A DNA stretch of 64,000 nt from Niebla homalea (lineage: Eukaryota; Ascomycota; Lecanoromycetes; Lecanorales; Ramalinaceae). Shown one piece after another: positions 32,125-42,323 of this stretch. A model generated the notes under the pieces. The model did no database searches and was not told where the DNA came from. It saw only the letters and a list, made by a program, of their open reading frames with translations. A program made the position numbers and the translations under genes. How positions within the stretch are numbered: the stretch's first letter is position 1; every line of letters starts with the position of its first letter. The stretch lies in contig JAHGAU010000026.1 of NCBI GenBank assembly GCA_019925105.1, forward strand, positions 558,001-622,000, read 5' to 3'.

Positions 32125-32884
32125 TCAGCTCAGCCTCTGCAAATATCCTTGAGCGATCAATCGTTCCACGTCCCCCTGCTTGACAAAGAATTGGCTATTC
32201 TTCGTCAATGCGATGGCTCTGATGTACTTGGTCAGCGTTGTGATATACCGTCCCATGCCGTACTTCAGCTCAGTCGTTGACATACCCATACTCTGTTTGA
32301 ATCTCTCCAGCGTCCTTGAGAACCCGCACATCGACGAATAGATCACGGGGCGGTTCCAAACTTCCTGTCAGATCGATATCCGTCCACTGCCCCTTGTACG
32401 TTGATAGCATGTCGCTATATTGCCTGAAGTATTCCTCTTCTTCAGGACCCAGGGAACTCTGATTGCCGTCTCCAGCCCCAGAGCCTCCAGTAGAAGACTC
32501 TCCACTGCCTTGCCTCCCTTCTTCGTCAAGCACGTCCTTCCCCCTCCAGCACATCTCTTCGAGCTTGTCCGTTCGCACTCGGTGATAGGAAAGGAGACAG
32601 CGCTTATTTCTCCGCATACACAAGTGGTTGATCAGCACCGAGCACGCAGTTGCAGGGTCTTGTGATGGGTTGAAAGATCCAGCATAGGGGGCTAACGTGG
32701 CCGTAACATCTTTGTCAAGATCGCGTACCTCGCGGCTCACAGCGCGAACAAGCTCCGTTTGGTATGGGGGAAGGTAAGGTAAGGCAAGTGTCCGTTTGGC
32801 ATCTTGGGCCTGGGTCCCTCATGAGTGTGCGAGCGAAGTTGAGAGGAAAAAACGTACTAGTTTCAAACCCAGATCACCGTACAT
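32125..32884 (-). CDS. PSF1: GINS complex subunit PSF1
   Basis: Essential subunit of GINS, part of the CMG (Cdc45-MCM-GINS) replicative helicase. Exons (minus) 32884-32858, 32809-32286 and 32218-32125 give 214 aa. The start MYGDLGLKL is joined by a 48-nt intron to AQDAKRTLALPYLPPYQTEL. Then come AVSREVRDLDKD, SVLINHLCMRRNKRCLLSYHR (the family signature), an acidic Gly/Ser loop, YKGQWTDIDLTG, LFVDVRVLKDAGEIQTEYG and, after the second intron, AIALTKNSQFFVKQGDVERLIAQGYL, the C-terminal B-domain. Length equals the family's (200-215 aa). An ACGCGT box lies 151 bp upstream. Confidence 0.96.
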
Positions 32885-33820
32885 GATTGAAAATTGAACT
32901 AGGACAGGTCGCGCTTGTACGCAGAGACAATCATCACAAGGCGTTCTGCAAGCTCAATTGCTCGTGCATCAACCAATCTTCATGTAGATGGACGGATTGA
33001 GAGGAAATGCGTTTAGTTCGGGAAATTCTCGACCACGCGTCACTTGGACTATGACCACGTGCAGTTCATTGAAGTGAATGAAAACCACATGTTTCAACCT
33101 TGACTAGGCTTTATGGTTTTTATCATTCACTTTGATTACCCACCCTTAGTTACTTTACACTCGAGAATCTGTTAAAGTGAATGAAGCTAAGGACGGCAAG
33201 CATGGAAGCTTGGCAACGGGTGCCAAGCCTAATGAACTTTATGCGCTGAGGCATAAACCGACGTCTCCTTACTCGATGCCTGCTCGAGATGAATAGAGGA
33301 CCTTTGTAGTGGTAGTCAGGGAACACGGACACCTACCGACGATACTCAACGGCTCTGCCGATGCCGAATCTCGCAGCCTATGATCAGTCGTGAGGAAGAG
33401 TTGGGGAACCTGCAGCCAGCCGACAGCCCACCACAATGAACATTGTGAATCGAGGATTAACGTCCAGCACATTAAGGATGATTAGACACGTTGCCTCATA
33501 CGAGACCCGGTCTGAGTTAAGATTATTGAAAGTTTGGCTTCAAATGAAAGTTCAAGCGCCATCCTGTCGGCACACAGTGTCCAATGTCACTCAAACCAAA
33601 ACCTAGCATTCAATTAATCGATAAGTGTAGCTGCGAGGCTGTCACGTCTAAACTACTACCAGCCGGAACGAAAAGCATTTCGAATCATGACTCCAAACAA
33701 ATATTCCAACACCCTCAAACTCTTATTTGCCCTTTCATAACAGACAACGATCAGTAAGCTGAAATTAGCCCAGGTTCATGCCTTCTTTGCGTGGTATCAG
33801 CGACCATCCGGGACAGCCCC
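32885..33820. other. PSF1 promoter and spacer with a small imperfect inverted repeat
   Basis: 936 bp. Holds the ACGCGT box at 33035 and, at 33072-33186, three copies of AGTGAATGA (one inverted). The outer pair forms an imperfect hairpin with AAAACCA arms. No gene is supported. Confidence 0.45.
33035..33040. promoter_or_regulatory. ACGCGT (MCB-type) box upstream of PSF1
   Basis: Exact MluI cell-cycle box 151 bp upstream of the PSF1 ATG. MBF-type factors use this site for G1/S genes, and GINS genes are typical targets. The same hexamer also occurs elsewhere in the window (near 3489, 57514 and 62567), so the single site is weak evidence. Confidence 0.38.
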
Positions 33821-35449
33821 TCACTGTTCGTATCCAAAAGGGTCCCACTTCTTCCCAGTTTCCAGCTGCCCGACCTTGGCGTTGAAATCAGCATCATCCC
33901 CAGCAAGGTAGTCACTAGCTTGAAAGTCTCCAGAAGCTAGGCCACCGTTGGCATCTGCTGATCCTGCCGCTGCCGAATCGAAGGCCAGAAGATCTGGATC
34001 TAGTGTAGGACCAGCGAACATCAGCTGGCCGTTGTCTATGCTTGACTCTCCCATGAGATCCCCGTGGGAGCCTCCATGCATGCCAATTGGTGCGTAGATC
34101 CCGCCAGCTGCCTCACTCTGATGGTACAAGACATCCTCGACTCGACCGATGTTCATGTATCGATTGCTCGGGTGGCTGGTCGTTTGGTAGTAGCCGCCGC
34201 TAGGACCCATCCGACTTAACGCAGCAGGGAGGGGCTTCTCTGGGTTGGTGTTGTGGTAGTAGGAAGGATTCTGCAATGAGCCTCCAAAATGGTTCGGGGA
34301 GCCCCAACCATCATCAGAGCCGAGGCTAGGAGTATAACTGTTCTCTCGGTAATTCCTTCGTTGCTTCTTCATTCGGCTGGATCTTAGGCTTCCTGGAGTT
34401 GGACCTCGACCAAGGTGGAAGGTAGGATCTTCAGGGTCACTTTCCTCCAACGAATCATCATCCAATTTTCCCTTGCGCTTACGCGCTTTTGCCTCTTGCG
34501 TCTGGGGTTGAAACTTGTAATCTGGGAAAGCAGCTTGGTGGTTTTCTCGCTCTGTCTTGGCCCACCCTTCGTACTGTTTTCGAACTTCAGGCGACTCTAT
34601 TGCCCAGCTCGCGCCAGCCATGGAAGAAATGTCCTGATGATTATTGGACTTCTCATATTCTCTGCATCTGTCTGCGTATGCTGATCGATACAGAATGAAA
34701 GAATTCGAAGGACGCTTGATAAAGCCATCCCCCCCAACCTCCTTCTGCCGTTCTTCCGTTGATCTGTTCACCCAAGTTTCGGTATCTTTAATAGGTATAT
34801 GCTCAAGATGTCTGGTCAATTCACTGAGTGGTTTCTCAAGCTTTGACTTCTTGTTGGCATCTTTCTTCCCTCCTTTTCGACGCTTTGGAGGGGATGGCGT
34901 ACGTTCGTAAGCGCTGGGTACCAGTCGTCGGGCCTGTCTTGGTGTGCGGCCTGTGGGATCAGAGGCATCTGGAGTCGGAAGTCTTCCATGCATGGTTGGA
35001 TTTGGATACTGAATTATGTCAGCTCAGCCAGCGCCCATTTAGGTGGTCAAATAGCTCTGGACTTACACTGTGATGTTGCAACGGATTGGAGTACACGCTG
35101 TCCTGGTACGGAAGGAAAGTCTGGCCACCATAACCATCCTTTCATCAGTCAGTTCGAGCAATCAATCGGGTACAGTCAGAATGTTCACGTATTGCCGCCA
35201 CACGCCTTGCTCATTTTGACGTACATGGGTGTACGGAGCTCCAAACTCGTCGATCATCGCTTGGCCTGGCCTTGGTGAATTGTACGCCGACGTTGATCCA
35301 GAAGGCATATAAAGATTGTCATCAAAGTATTCCTGGGCATAGGGTATGTTTGTCGCGGGCTGTGCATGTAAGCTGCCTTGTCGGAGCTTGTAGTGATCTC
35401 TAATGGGAGGTGTTGGTGGTCCGCGATGACCTGCCATAGCCATCGACAT
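33821..35449 (-). CDS. HMG-box transcription factor
   Basis: Exons (minus) 35449-35189, 35138-35067 and 35008-33821 give 506 aa, with introns of 50 and 58 nt and all junctions in phase 0. The chosen start MSMAMAGHRG is the first ATG. The HMG box covers residues ~207-277: FIKRPSNSFILYRSAYADR, DISSMAGASW, VRKQYEGWAKTERENHQAAFPDYKF. The RPxNSF...YR start and the SxMAGxxW core are those of the sequence-specific MATA-HMG/Ste11-like class rather than of abundant HMGB proteins. A basic Lys-rich segment (PPKRRKGGKK, ~152-161) precedes it and probably serves as a nuclear signal. The rest is disordered, Gly/Ser/Asn/Tyr-rich and acidic at the end, typical of activation regions. Target genes are unknown. 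Confidence 0.87.
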
Positions 35450-35786
35450 GTTACGAAACCACGATTCACCAGAGCTTGTGAAAGTCGCCACCACGGGTCG
35501 GGAGTCTTAAGGTGATGTCAGCCTTCCCACTCCAAAACAGAGCAGACACGGATGGCTTGTTCCGGCGCCGCAAAAGCGGTGTGAGTTCAAGCTCCTGGCA
35601 AGGTGCCTCCAGCACGCTTTTCGCCGCCTTTTGATCCACGAGGAAGTTAGGCGAGTATGACGCAGAACAGTGATTGTAAGTAGTTTTTGGCCAGCTGCTT
35701 TTTCAGGAGAGCCGACAAACAGTTTAGGGGAACATCGATTATGATGAGTGACCAGGCAGGCTAGCGAACCTATTGCGGACACCCGT
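35450..35786. other. HMG-factor promoter region
   Basis: 337 bp. A minus-strand frame crosses it, but it is a Cys/Arg/Ser-rich chance frame. No other feature. Confidence 0.4.
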
Positions 35787-36154
35787 CTAGTTATCCCAGC
35801 CCAGCATGATTCCGGATGCAATGATGGTCCAGATCATCTCAGCAAGCCCCAAAATTGCTCTTCCAAATGTTCCACCAGGCCAAATGCGGCCAATGAAGGA
35901 TATCACCAGAGGCTTTGTTGTCAGGGCCACTAGGCTCTGCCACTGGATTTGATCAAACGACAAGGGAAACTGCAAGACCAGGTACTGCTTTGTCAAAGAT
36001 TTGAGCGCACCATTTGAGAAAGGAAGAGGATTGTGCCTTGTGCTAATGTGAGACAGCAAACTTGCTGAAATATACACAGCGTTGTCGCTCCTCAAGCGAT
36101 GGATATCATGCAAAAATTGTGCTCGTGGATCTTTGTCTTGCAATGCGGAAGGGA
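35787..36154 (-). CDS. Hypothetical protein, 5' end uncertain
   Basis: An open minus-strand frame of about 120 codons with protein-like composition: a charged N-terminal part, FSNGALKSLTKQYLVLQFPLSFDQIQWQ, then a hydrophobic stretch (PLVISFIGRIW ... ILGLAEMIWTIIASGIML) that could span a membrane once or twice. The frame has no ATG. A splice acceptor (TTGACAG) at 36155 could join it to a seven-codon first exon at 36243-36222, which starts with an ATG and uses the donor GTGATT; that would give 129 aa. No family is recognised. It may equally be a gene remnant. Confidence 0.35.
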
Positions 36155-36243
36155 CTGTCAATATGTTGGGAGTGTTAAGGTTCTCAGAGCAGCGGACACT
36201 GGACTGCTACCGGCCAATCACTGCATGCGGCCGCGGAGATCAT

Positions 36244-37958
36244 GGGCCATGAGGGGCAGCGAACCGAAAAGGAGGAGTGCCAGTTCAGAGGCCCAACGGG
36301 CAAGGCATGATCAAGCTAGGCCTATATGCTAACTACGATCGAGCGTTTACGGAGGAAGGAAATCAGTGGTAGATGCTGCAGTGGCTCATCTGCCTGCACA
36401 TCTATAGGGCAGGTCTGGGCGCAGGAGTGCTTGAAGCACGTGCTTAGCCTGTTAATTGGTCTCGGCAGCAGTGAGAACGTGCGCATTCCTTACCGGAGGC
36501 CCTTCGACCCTCGTAGCCTGGAAAGATCATCTGGACAGCTTGTCGATTATTGGGGCAATTGATTGGCAGTATTCTAGCGGCTAATCTGGCAAACCCATAA
36601 GGCGGACAAGCCTATTAGCAAAGAACAACTTTAATGATGCGCCGGTCTGATTAGGTGCAGATGACAAGCATGAGCGCGGGTGGTGACATAGAGCTTAAGA
36701 TTATGCATATCAGGCCATGCTATCAGAAGCTACAGCATATGATAATAATGGCAGCTGAGTTTAGGCTGTCTACTCTTTCAAAAGCCACCAGAGACTGGTC
36801 AAATTCAATCCTATTCCCGGCCACCATGTCGATATGAAAGATGAAGATGGTTCGGACAATCGACTGTTCGCATGCCGCCCAGGAGTCCGAGCACAATTGC
36901 GAGCGTTCTAATCGCCTTGCTGAAATGCCGCTTTGCCGAACGCGTCGATCTCCACAACTTCTCAAGCTTACGATCCAGACAGACCGTTTCCAACTCCCAA
37001 TATGGATCACGGACCCCCGAGCATGAGTTGCCTGGGTGTTTCGACGAGTTGTAAGGAATGAAAAGCGTATGCGGGTTTGGTGCATAGTGCCTCCCTCTCA
37101 ACCCTCCACGACAGGATTCGAGAAGGCGTCTGATTTCTTTTAAAATCCAAACGGTATTCAGAGGCACGGTCAGCCCGCTCCATTTACAAACACAAGACAT
37201 CCATTGGCTCATCGTTGATCACGTGTCTGTATCCCGGGGGGGGTGATGATATGGGGAAGTCTATCCTTTGTGCTCAAGGTTAAGCCTCCTGAGAGCACAT
37301 CATCCCGGTGGCTCATCGGCGTCCGAAACGGACGACCAGCCGACTCAGCGTGAAGTCAGTTTCGAGGTGACCCAACGTTCCACGGGTACAGTGATGGAGC
37401 TTGTTTGAAAGGCAGGTAAGCTCGCCATATCTGGCTTCCTGTAAATGCTCGTGTGTGCGAAATGGTGAATCTTTTGCTTGGTTGCGGTCACAGCATTCCA
37501 ATTCGATCCCGCATTTAATGGTGTGTGACAGCCAGCCACATCAATTTGGAAGGAAAGATGCTCCGAGGCTCCCTCGCTCCTCTCGGCTAGCTACGGGCCC
37601 TCGGCTCATCGGGGCCGTCGAGTTAAGATCTATGAGTTGCCATAGGGCTGAAGTATTCTCCGCATAATAATGTGTGTAGACTGTGCAGCACAAGCTTCAA
37701 TGATTGTCTTGCTACCGACTTCTGCAAATGCAAGGGCACCCAAGATATCTCACTCTGGTAAGCGAAGTTCAAGCCGACAAATGCTCATTGCTGTCCCCGT
37801 TATCTGTTGAGCGATCGCTTTCTAGATCCTCTGGCTCAATGAACCCTCCTTCGTAGCTATCTTCGTGAGATCAGGAGCAAACCTGCATAATCGCGAATCT
37901 ACGTCTCGAAAGAGCAACTTGTTCGGATCAAAGACCCCCCCTTCCATCGCAAGTCACA
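36244..37958. other. 1.7-kb gene-poor stretch
   Basis: No frame on either strand has recognisable protein features; the longest are about 120-130 codons with erratic composition. Contains a G8 run at 37219. No direct or inverted terminal repeats were noticed. The last ~150 bp should hold the RXT2 promoter. Confidence 0.45.
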
Positions 37959-39689
37959 ATGTCTGTGCTTGCAGCGTCAATTGCCGACACTGTTGCTGGA
38001 ATGCAGCGTGTCCTCGAGAAGCAGAACGATTGTATGTAAACTTGTCTTACCCCACTGAAAAACACGAGGTGGGAGCGTTCCTGATTGTGATTTCTAGCTT
38101 CCGAGTCGGATGAGCCGTACCTCCAGCCCCCAAATCATGGAAACAAAATGAAGCGCAAAGCTCGCTACCTTTATGAGGAACGTCAAACACCAAGGAAGTA
38201 CCGCAAGGTCGGTAATGCTTGATCGGAGTTCCAGCTCCTTCCTGGACTGAACCCATATAGGAAATTGTGCACGCTGGCTATACAAGGGACATCATCAGTC
38301 GAAACCCAAAGCGCTATGATGACGATGGTGATGAGCTCTCGCAAGAGGAGGAGGATGAAGAGGCAGACGCCAGGGCTGCTGAGGAGAATCCTTATTCGGA
38401 AATCAAACTAGAAAGTAGGATCTTGCTGCCACCCTCTCTCTCTCCCCCTACTAAGCACTTCGGGGACAGGCCTGCTCGCACCACTGACATCGGCCTCTTC
38501 CCTTCCTCAACATCCCTCAATGTCAACGCCCTACACGTCCAGAACTCTGAGTGATATGGCTCAGAAAGCTTCAGATATGGTACAAAGGGAACGACAGACT
38601 TTGTCCAATGCAAAGATACTATTAGCCAAGTTGCGAGGCGACGAGACCTGGGTGACTCCAGGACGGATGGAAACCAGCTACGATGCTACAATATTTGAGA
38701 CCAAGGGAATATACGAAATGATCTTGGCGAACGCGCCCATTGCTCGCTCTCGGCATTCAAGCCGTAGCACCTCCGATGGCAGAACAAACGAGGAGCTTCT
38801 TGCGCCAGCCAAAAGCCCTGTGGTTGGATCGAATGGCTTGGTGGGCCAAATCGTTCAAGACTCGATGCCAGTCGCAGTGACCGCTGGTGAACATCAAAAC
38901 ATTGATTCGAATATCTCAACTACAGCCGACTTACCTGGGCAAGAGGATCGGGTTGACGAGGTCGAATTGGTCAACGGCACGAACAGCTCGCCCGAAAACA
39001 AACCAAGCCCCACGGACTTGGAACGAGAGATTGGCCATCCCGGCGCAGATCCAGAATCCCAAGCCTCACCATCAGCGAAAGAAGGCGGAGAGGCGAATGC
39101 GAAGCTAGGACAAGCACAAGAAGACATAGAGAACGGCCATGTCTTACCCAGCGTTGAAAGCAGACAGTCTGTTGACTTGCCCACTCAAGAAGACAACAAT
39201 GAGGAGGATGGCGTGAATGAGGAAGTTGAGGGAGGATCGAATACCCCACCTCGACGAATAACCAGAGCACAAGCACAGGCCGATAAAGTCACAGCCTCAA
39301 CTAGATCAGCATCTCCCGCCGAGTGGGTGCCTCCGCCTATCCACCCTCTCTTCATCATTCCGTCCGCAGCAAAAGCGGAGAACGACTTTGGACTACCAGT
39401 CGACGAAGCCCAAGAAACACGTCTAATGCTGGCTGCATATGTGCAAAAGCAAGAGGAAGTGTGTCGAGGCGCCAGAAAATTGTATGAAGGATTGCTGCAA
39501 GCCGATCGCCAAAGGAAGGATGTGCTCAAATGGTGCAAAGCCGAAGGCCATGTGGGCGAGATGAGCGATGGCGAGGACTGGTACGATAAGGAGGAATGGG
39601 GCCTGGACACAGACTTGAAGAAAGGCCATGTAGAGGAAGAGGAAGACACAACAGTGCAGGGCAAGAAGACTAGGGGAAGAAGGGCATGA
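37959..39689 (+). CDS. RXT2: Rpd3L histone deacetylase complex subunit RXT2
   Basis: Exons 37959-38031, 38098-38207, 38261-38414 and 38470-39689 give 518 aa. The second intron has a weak donor (GTCGGT); the others are GTATGT and GTAGGA. The RXT2 N-terminal domain is recognisable across three splices: SSESDEPYLQPPNHGNKMKRKARYL, then EIVHAGYTRDIISRNPKRYDDDGDEL, an acidic EEEDEEADARAAEENPYSEIKLE and, in the last exon, LLAPLTSASSLPQHPSMSTPYTS. The C-terminal 350 residues are acidic and disordered with a basic patch (PPRRITRAQAQADK) and a helical end (LMLAAYVQKQEEVCRGARKLYEGLL). Rxt2 is a structural subunit of the large Rpd3-Sin3 corepressor that deacetylates histones at promoters. Confidence 0.88.
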
Positions 39690-39944
39690 ACTCATTACAA
39701 ATATCAATGAGCTCCACAGGAACCTTGCATCCACAATTGTGCTGAATGCCTTTGGATCTTCACTTTCCATTGAGGACGTGCCGCGGCTACCCGCATTCTG
39801 ACAGCTCAATATAAACAGTCCCTACCCATCCCATTGCTTTTTTGCTTTCCACCACGCCAATGTCCGTTGTGATGACACCATCACCCCTGCAGTACCCTGC
39901 ATTGCAGGCCTCCCTCCCTTAAAAGTTCCCGATTTGCTTTGCCC

Positions 39945-41069
39945 ATGTCCAACAATGTGACTCCAAATCGCTCTTCGTCAAGTACGTCAATCAGATTTCC
40001 TCCCCCCCGACAACAGCTTCCCTCCTTGCATCTCCACCCTCCCTGTGCGCAAGCCCACCTCCTCGAAGGAAACAATCCGCAATCACAACCCGATTGACAA
40101 CCCTATTTAGCCTTCCACTTCCTCGCCGGCCTCTCCACCGGCGTCCTCTCCGCCACCCTCCTCCAGCCCGCCGACCTCCTCAAGACCCGCCTCCAACAAT
40201 CCCGCTCCACCGCTCTCCTCCCCACCCTCCGCTCCATCCTCTCCGGTCCCGATGCCTCCGGTCCACGCGGCCTCTGGCGCGGTACCCTCCCCAGCGTCAT
40301 CCGCACGGGCTTGGGCAGCGCCCTGTACTTCAGCACCTTGAACGGGCTGAGGGGGTATGTCGCCACAACTTCTACAACAAACAACACCAGCAGCAGCAGC
40401 AGCAGCAGCAGTCTGCCGCAGATCAGCAAGACGGCGAACCTGGCGACGGGCGCGCTGTCCCGCGCGCTGGCCGGGTTCGCCCTCATGCCCGTCACCGTCA
40501 TCAAGGTGCGGTATGAATCGAGTCTGTACGGGTACGGATCCATCTGGGGGGCCTGCCGGGCGATTGGCCGACAGGAGGGGTTGAGGGGGTTCTTTGCCGG
40601 GTTCGGGGCCACGGCCGTGAGGGATGCGCCGTATGCGGGGTTGTATGTCGTGGTCTACGAGGAGGCGAAGCGGGGGCTGGGGTCTTTGGGCCGGGGGACG
40701 GGGGTGTTGAGGGAGGAGCTACGGGATGGGATGGGAGGGCGGGATGGGGGCCCGGGGGAGGAGGTGAAGGAGATGAGGGCGTTGCAATCGGTGACTATCA
40801 ATTTCGTGTCGGGGGTGTTGGCTGCTGGGGTGGCGACGGCGATTACTAACCCCTTTGATGCGGTCAAGACGAGGCTGCAGCTCATGCCGGGGAGGTATGG
40901 AAATATGCTGGTGGCGGGGAGGCGGATGGTGAGGGAGGAAGGGTGGAGGAGCTTGATGGATGGGCTGGGGCTGAGGATGGGGAGGAAGGCGCTGAGCAGT
41001 GCGCTGGCGTGGACGGTTTACGAAGAGCTGGTGAGGAGGGCGGAGAGGAGTGTGGGGGATCGAATATAG
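39945..41069 (+). CDS. HEM25: Mitochondrial glycine carrier HEM25 (SLC25A38 family)
   Basis: Inner-membrane carrier that imports glycine for the first step of heme synthesis. Exons 39945-39981 and 40111-41069 give 331 aa; the intron of 129 nt is longer than most here. Three carrier repeats carry the P-x-D/V-x-x-K-x-R signature: [11 protein letters not shown] (~residues 32-42), [12 protein letters not shown] (~140) and [11 protein letters not shown] (~250). [19 protein letters not shown] at the start and [15 protein letters not shown] in the middle are SLC25A38-type. A run of eight Ser codons (AGC)n lies in the loop before the second repeat, and a Gly/Arg-rich insert lies before the third. The gene is notably G-rich on the coding strand from 40540 on. 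Confidence 0.9.
40390..40413 (+). repeat. (AGC)n trinucleotide repeat coding poly-Ser
   Basis: A run of perfect AGC triplets inside the HEM25 frame encodes eight Ser between NT and LPQ. It is in frame, so length changes would add or remove Ser in a matrix or intermembrane loop without breaking the gene. Confidence 0.8.
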
Positions 41070-41210
41070 AATTGTATATCATACTTTTGTGTTCGCTGTA
41101 CATACAAGACAACCCCTTTCCAATCTTTGACCTCCCTCTGTTTTCGGGTAGTAAGCGTCTCTTCCGTCCTTGAATCACAGTGAGTTGCAACGATATGCCT
41201 CTGAAGGGCT

Positions 41211-41977
41211 TCATTTTGCTTTCTTTCCCTCCTTCAGTTCCCGATCCCTTTTAGCATAGATCTCAGCGGTGAAGGGGCTTCGAAGTATGTCAGCAATGTT
41301 CCACAGTATTACGCAAACAGAGACATACTCTTCAAATTGCAGAGCACACCAGTAAACCACAAACACCAGCCCGGTCAGTATTGCCCCTGCTGGCCGCCCA
41401 TACAGGATGGCTGAGCCTAAAAAGCTCATCGTGCTACCCCAATACATGGGGGCGCCAGTCACGCTGAACGGGAAGCCTGTAACGGGCTCGTCCATCAGAA
41501 TGCCAAAGTAGTCTCCCAAGAACGTGCCCGTCACGCCAAGGCGATAGTAGGAGGACAAAACAAGGGTATTGCCCATGGCAAGCAGGAGATAGGCTAGCGG
41601 CGTCGATTGGAACGACGGGACGAGTGGCTGGTGGCGCAGCGCGCGCTCATACAGCGTGTCTCGAATGAGGCCAATTGAGAAGATCGTGCCGGCAAGGGCG
41701 TAGCAGCCGCGGAGCGAATTCCCATTGAACAGCTTCGTGAGGGTTTTGTTGTGATATTCGGAGCGGGCGACGACACTGAAAGAGTGAGCGGTTAGCCCAT
41801 GCTTGCCATTGAGTGAGAAAGATGCTTACTTCCAGAACGTTGGGTTGAAGATGATCGCGGCGGCGGAAACTGGTTTGAGAGGTCAGAGGGGTAAGATGTA
41901 CCTGGGGGGGAAATTGGTAGCGTACAGTACAGAGATCGCTGCGAAAGATCCAAGAACGAGGGCGCGTATTGTGCCAT
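41211..41977 (-). CDS. OPI3: Phospholipid N-methyltransferase OPI3
   Basis: ER enzyme performing the last two methylations from phosphatidyl-N-monomethylethanolamine to phosphatidylcholine. Exons (minus) 41977-41926, 41869-41830, 41775-41329 and 41277-41211 give 201 aa. Exon 2 is only 40 nt, and the last intron (51 nt, GTATGT...CGAAG) contains no stop in frame, so it is easily read through by mistake; splicing restores QFEDPFTAEIYAKRDRE. Family blocks: FSAAAIIFNPTFWNVVARSEYHNKTL, GVTGTFLGDYFGILMDEPVTGFPF, NPMYWGST-like APMYWGSTMSFLG and PAGAILTGLVFVVYW. Four hydrophobic helices. Yeast Opi3 is 206 aa. Confidence 0.95.
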
Positions 41978-42323
41978 ATTGCAGGAAGCTCAAGCAGTAA
42001 TTCAACTTATGATGAATGAAATGCAGATGTGGATTGGAAATTCGTTCCTGAAACGGCTGAAGTTTGCTGAAAGTGAATACTCTACTCCGTAGGTACTTTA
42101 TTTTATGAGACGGTGGGATTGGTACGTCATGGCGCAGCGGGATAATTTTAAACCGCGGTTTTGCCGATGAAGTAACTAGGTATATGTATAGTAACGCATT
42201 GATCAAGCAATCTTCAGACCATCTCAATCTCTCATTCCATTGTCGTCTATGCGAAGGTGTGGGTCGCTTTTATCGATGATACAATTCTCCGACCATGATG
42301 TGATGTGATGTGATCTAGATGAC
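41978..42323. promoter_or_regulatory. Divergent promoter, OPI3 / TRAPPC11
   Basis: 346 bp. The part next to TRAPPC11 holds a short TGATG-type run (42294-42315). No known phospholipid-gene element was identified. Confidence 0.4.
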
